Origin: a virus
Reading direction: 5' to 3' (one strand)
IMG/VR virus record: IMGVR_UViG_3300030117_007787
Span: 1 to 46,220 of that record
DNA length: 46,220 bases
Shown piece by piece: positions 45,807-46,220 of the stretch. Each line of letters opens with the position of its first letter. The stretch's first letter is position 1. The notes under the pieces are model-generated. The model made no database searches, was not told the DNA's origin, and saw only the letters and a list, made by a program, of their open reading frames with translations. Position numbers and translations under genes: made by a program.

Positions 45807-46166
45807 TTAATCACCCTTTATAATTCTGTAGCTGTCTTCATCAAAATGTTGTGTAGAAAATTCAAACAATTCTGTGTCCTCCAAAGCGATCATTTGGTGC
45901 CTTAGTCCCCTGTAGACATGGAAATTATCACCAGGGCCCAAAGTAATCCGTCCTACATTTTCTATGTCATCTTCCTCAGAAAACTTTACAAGTATGCGAC
46001 CAGATTGCACATAGAAAACCTCATCTTTAAGTTTATGATAATGCCACGAACACCTTTTTCCTTTAACAAAATAAAGCAGTTTGCCACAGTATTCTTCACA
46101 GTTAACAATCCACTTTTCAAATCCCCAACCTTTTGGAACAAGCTTAATTGGCAAAGAAGTCTTCAT
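45807..46166 (-). CDS. Cupin-fold sugar-binding or isomerase protein (119 aa)
   Basis: Both cupin motifs are present: motif 1 SWHYHKLKDEVFYVQSGRI (with His42, His44, Glu49) and motif 2 GPGDNFHVYRGLRHQM (His90), which set a metal site. Small one-domain cupins near nucleotide-sugar genes act as sugar epimerases, isomerases or mannose-6-phosphate-isomerase-type C domains. I chose the ATG at 46166, seven bases after an AAGGA site (46178-46174); a double-ATG places an alternative start at 46169, and GTG codons farther upstream would overlap the preceding gene deeply. The gene overlaps the end of the HAD-like gene by about 23 bases. Confidence 0.82.
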   Translation of the reverse strand: MKTSLPIKLVPKGWGFEKWIVNCEEYCGKLLYFVKGKRCSWHYHKLKDEVFYVQSGRILVKFSEEDDIENVGRITLGPGDNFHVYRGLRHQMIALEDTELFEFSTQHFDEDSYRIIKGD

Positions 46167-46220
46167 CATTAATTCCTTTGTCGTCAACGTAAACGTCACC
46201 ACTTGGCTTTCCTAAAAGCA
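46144..46220 (-). CDS. C-terminal end of a probable HAD-type sugar phosphatase (partial, cut by window edge)
   Basis: Only the last 24 residues fit in the window: LLGKPSGDVYVDDKGI then NDEDFFAN and a TAA at 46146..46144. The GKPSGDVYVDDKGI string is the kind of C-terminal K-P-x-x-D-x-y-i-D-D-k motif seen in small HAD hydrolases of capsule and lipopolysaccharide loci, which remove a phosphate from a sugar phosphate. The frame is open to the window edge. A HAD phosphatase next to NeuA/NeuB-like genes would fit a phospho-sugar route. Family assignment from such a short tail is tentative. Confidence 0.6.
   Translation of the reverse strand, partial: LLGKPSGDVYVDDKGINDEDFFAN
46174..46178 (-). promoter_or_regulatory. 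Ribosome-binding site deciding the cupin start
   Basis: Minus-strand AAGGA lies within the last codons of the HAD-like gene, seven bases before the ATG at 46166 and four before the ATG at 46169. It supports the short start over the GTG codons near 46202. Confidence 0.5.

Noticed and set aside
46167-46202. Extended GTG start for the cupin gene
   Set aside because: It would overlap the HAD-like gene by about 59 bases and lacks a ribosome-binding site, while AAGGA sits properly before the ATG at 46166.
1-46220. tRNA genes, CRISPR arrays, integrase or transposase genes, direct repeats or att sites
   Set aside because: None noticed on reading either strand; almost every base belongs to a minus-strand gene. 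A tRNA scan and a self-alignment would settle this.

Overview
This window is a piece of a large contractile-tailed (myovirus-type) bacteriophage genome. Every gene I can support lies on the minus strand, so transcription runs from high to low coordinates. Coding is almost continuous, with no gap longer than about 45 bases, and neighbouring genes often share ATGA or TAATG stop/start overlaps. The phage assignment rests on three recognisable T4-superfamily proteins: a gp6-like baseplate wedge protein, a gp25-like baseplate wedge protein and a gp55-like late sigma factor. A tail-spike/lysozyme module and two very large virion-type proteins support it. The host cannot be read from the sequence. 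A cell-wall-cutting tail lysozyme and surface-sugar genes point to a Gram-negative-type host, and the gene style resembles large marine phages, but that is inference.

Region 1 (about 1-27.5 kb) is the tail/baseplate module. In transcription order it holds an OB-fold plus GH104-like lysozyme protein, a separate spike-like protein, a 2336-residue giant protein, gp25, gp6, a 553-residue beta-rich protein, a 3246-residue giant protein with two LamG-like domains, a 342-residue protein, a 1127-residue protein, and the first few codons of one more gene cut by the window edge.

Region 2 (about 27.5-29.4 kb) is a run of six small genes. They include the gp55-like sigma factor, an FmdB-type zinc-ribbon protein, a membrane-anchored coiled-coil protein and a 59-residue coiled-coil ORF.

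Region 3 (about 29.4-46.2 kb, continuing past the window edge) is an unusually complete sugar and surface-glycan biosynthesis cluster of at least 18 genes. It holds the C-terminal tail of a probable HAD phosphatase, a cupin, a NodU/CmcH carbamoyltransferase, two SAM methyltransferases, an FAD oxidoreductase, two SDR epimerases/dehydratases, a TIM-barrel isomerase, at least four glycosyltransferases, a CDP-glycerol-transferase-like protein, a sulfotransferase-like protein, an M28/DUF4910 protein with a winged helix, NeuA-like and NeuB-like nonulosonate enzymes flanking a radical SAM-SPASM protein, and a UDP-sugar dehydrogenase.

Taken together, the phage seems able to make and activate a nonulosonic-type acid and other nucleotide sugars, decorate them (carbamoyl, methyl, possibly sulfate), and transfer them to an acceptor. 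The acceptor could be virion proteins, the host envelope, or less likely the phage DNA. This cluster beside the baseplate operon is the most notable part of the window. Function calls come from motif recognition by eye; no database search was run.
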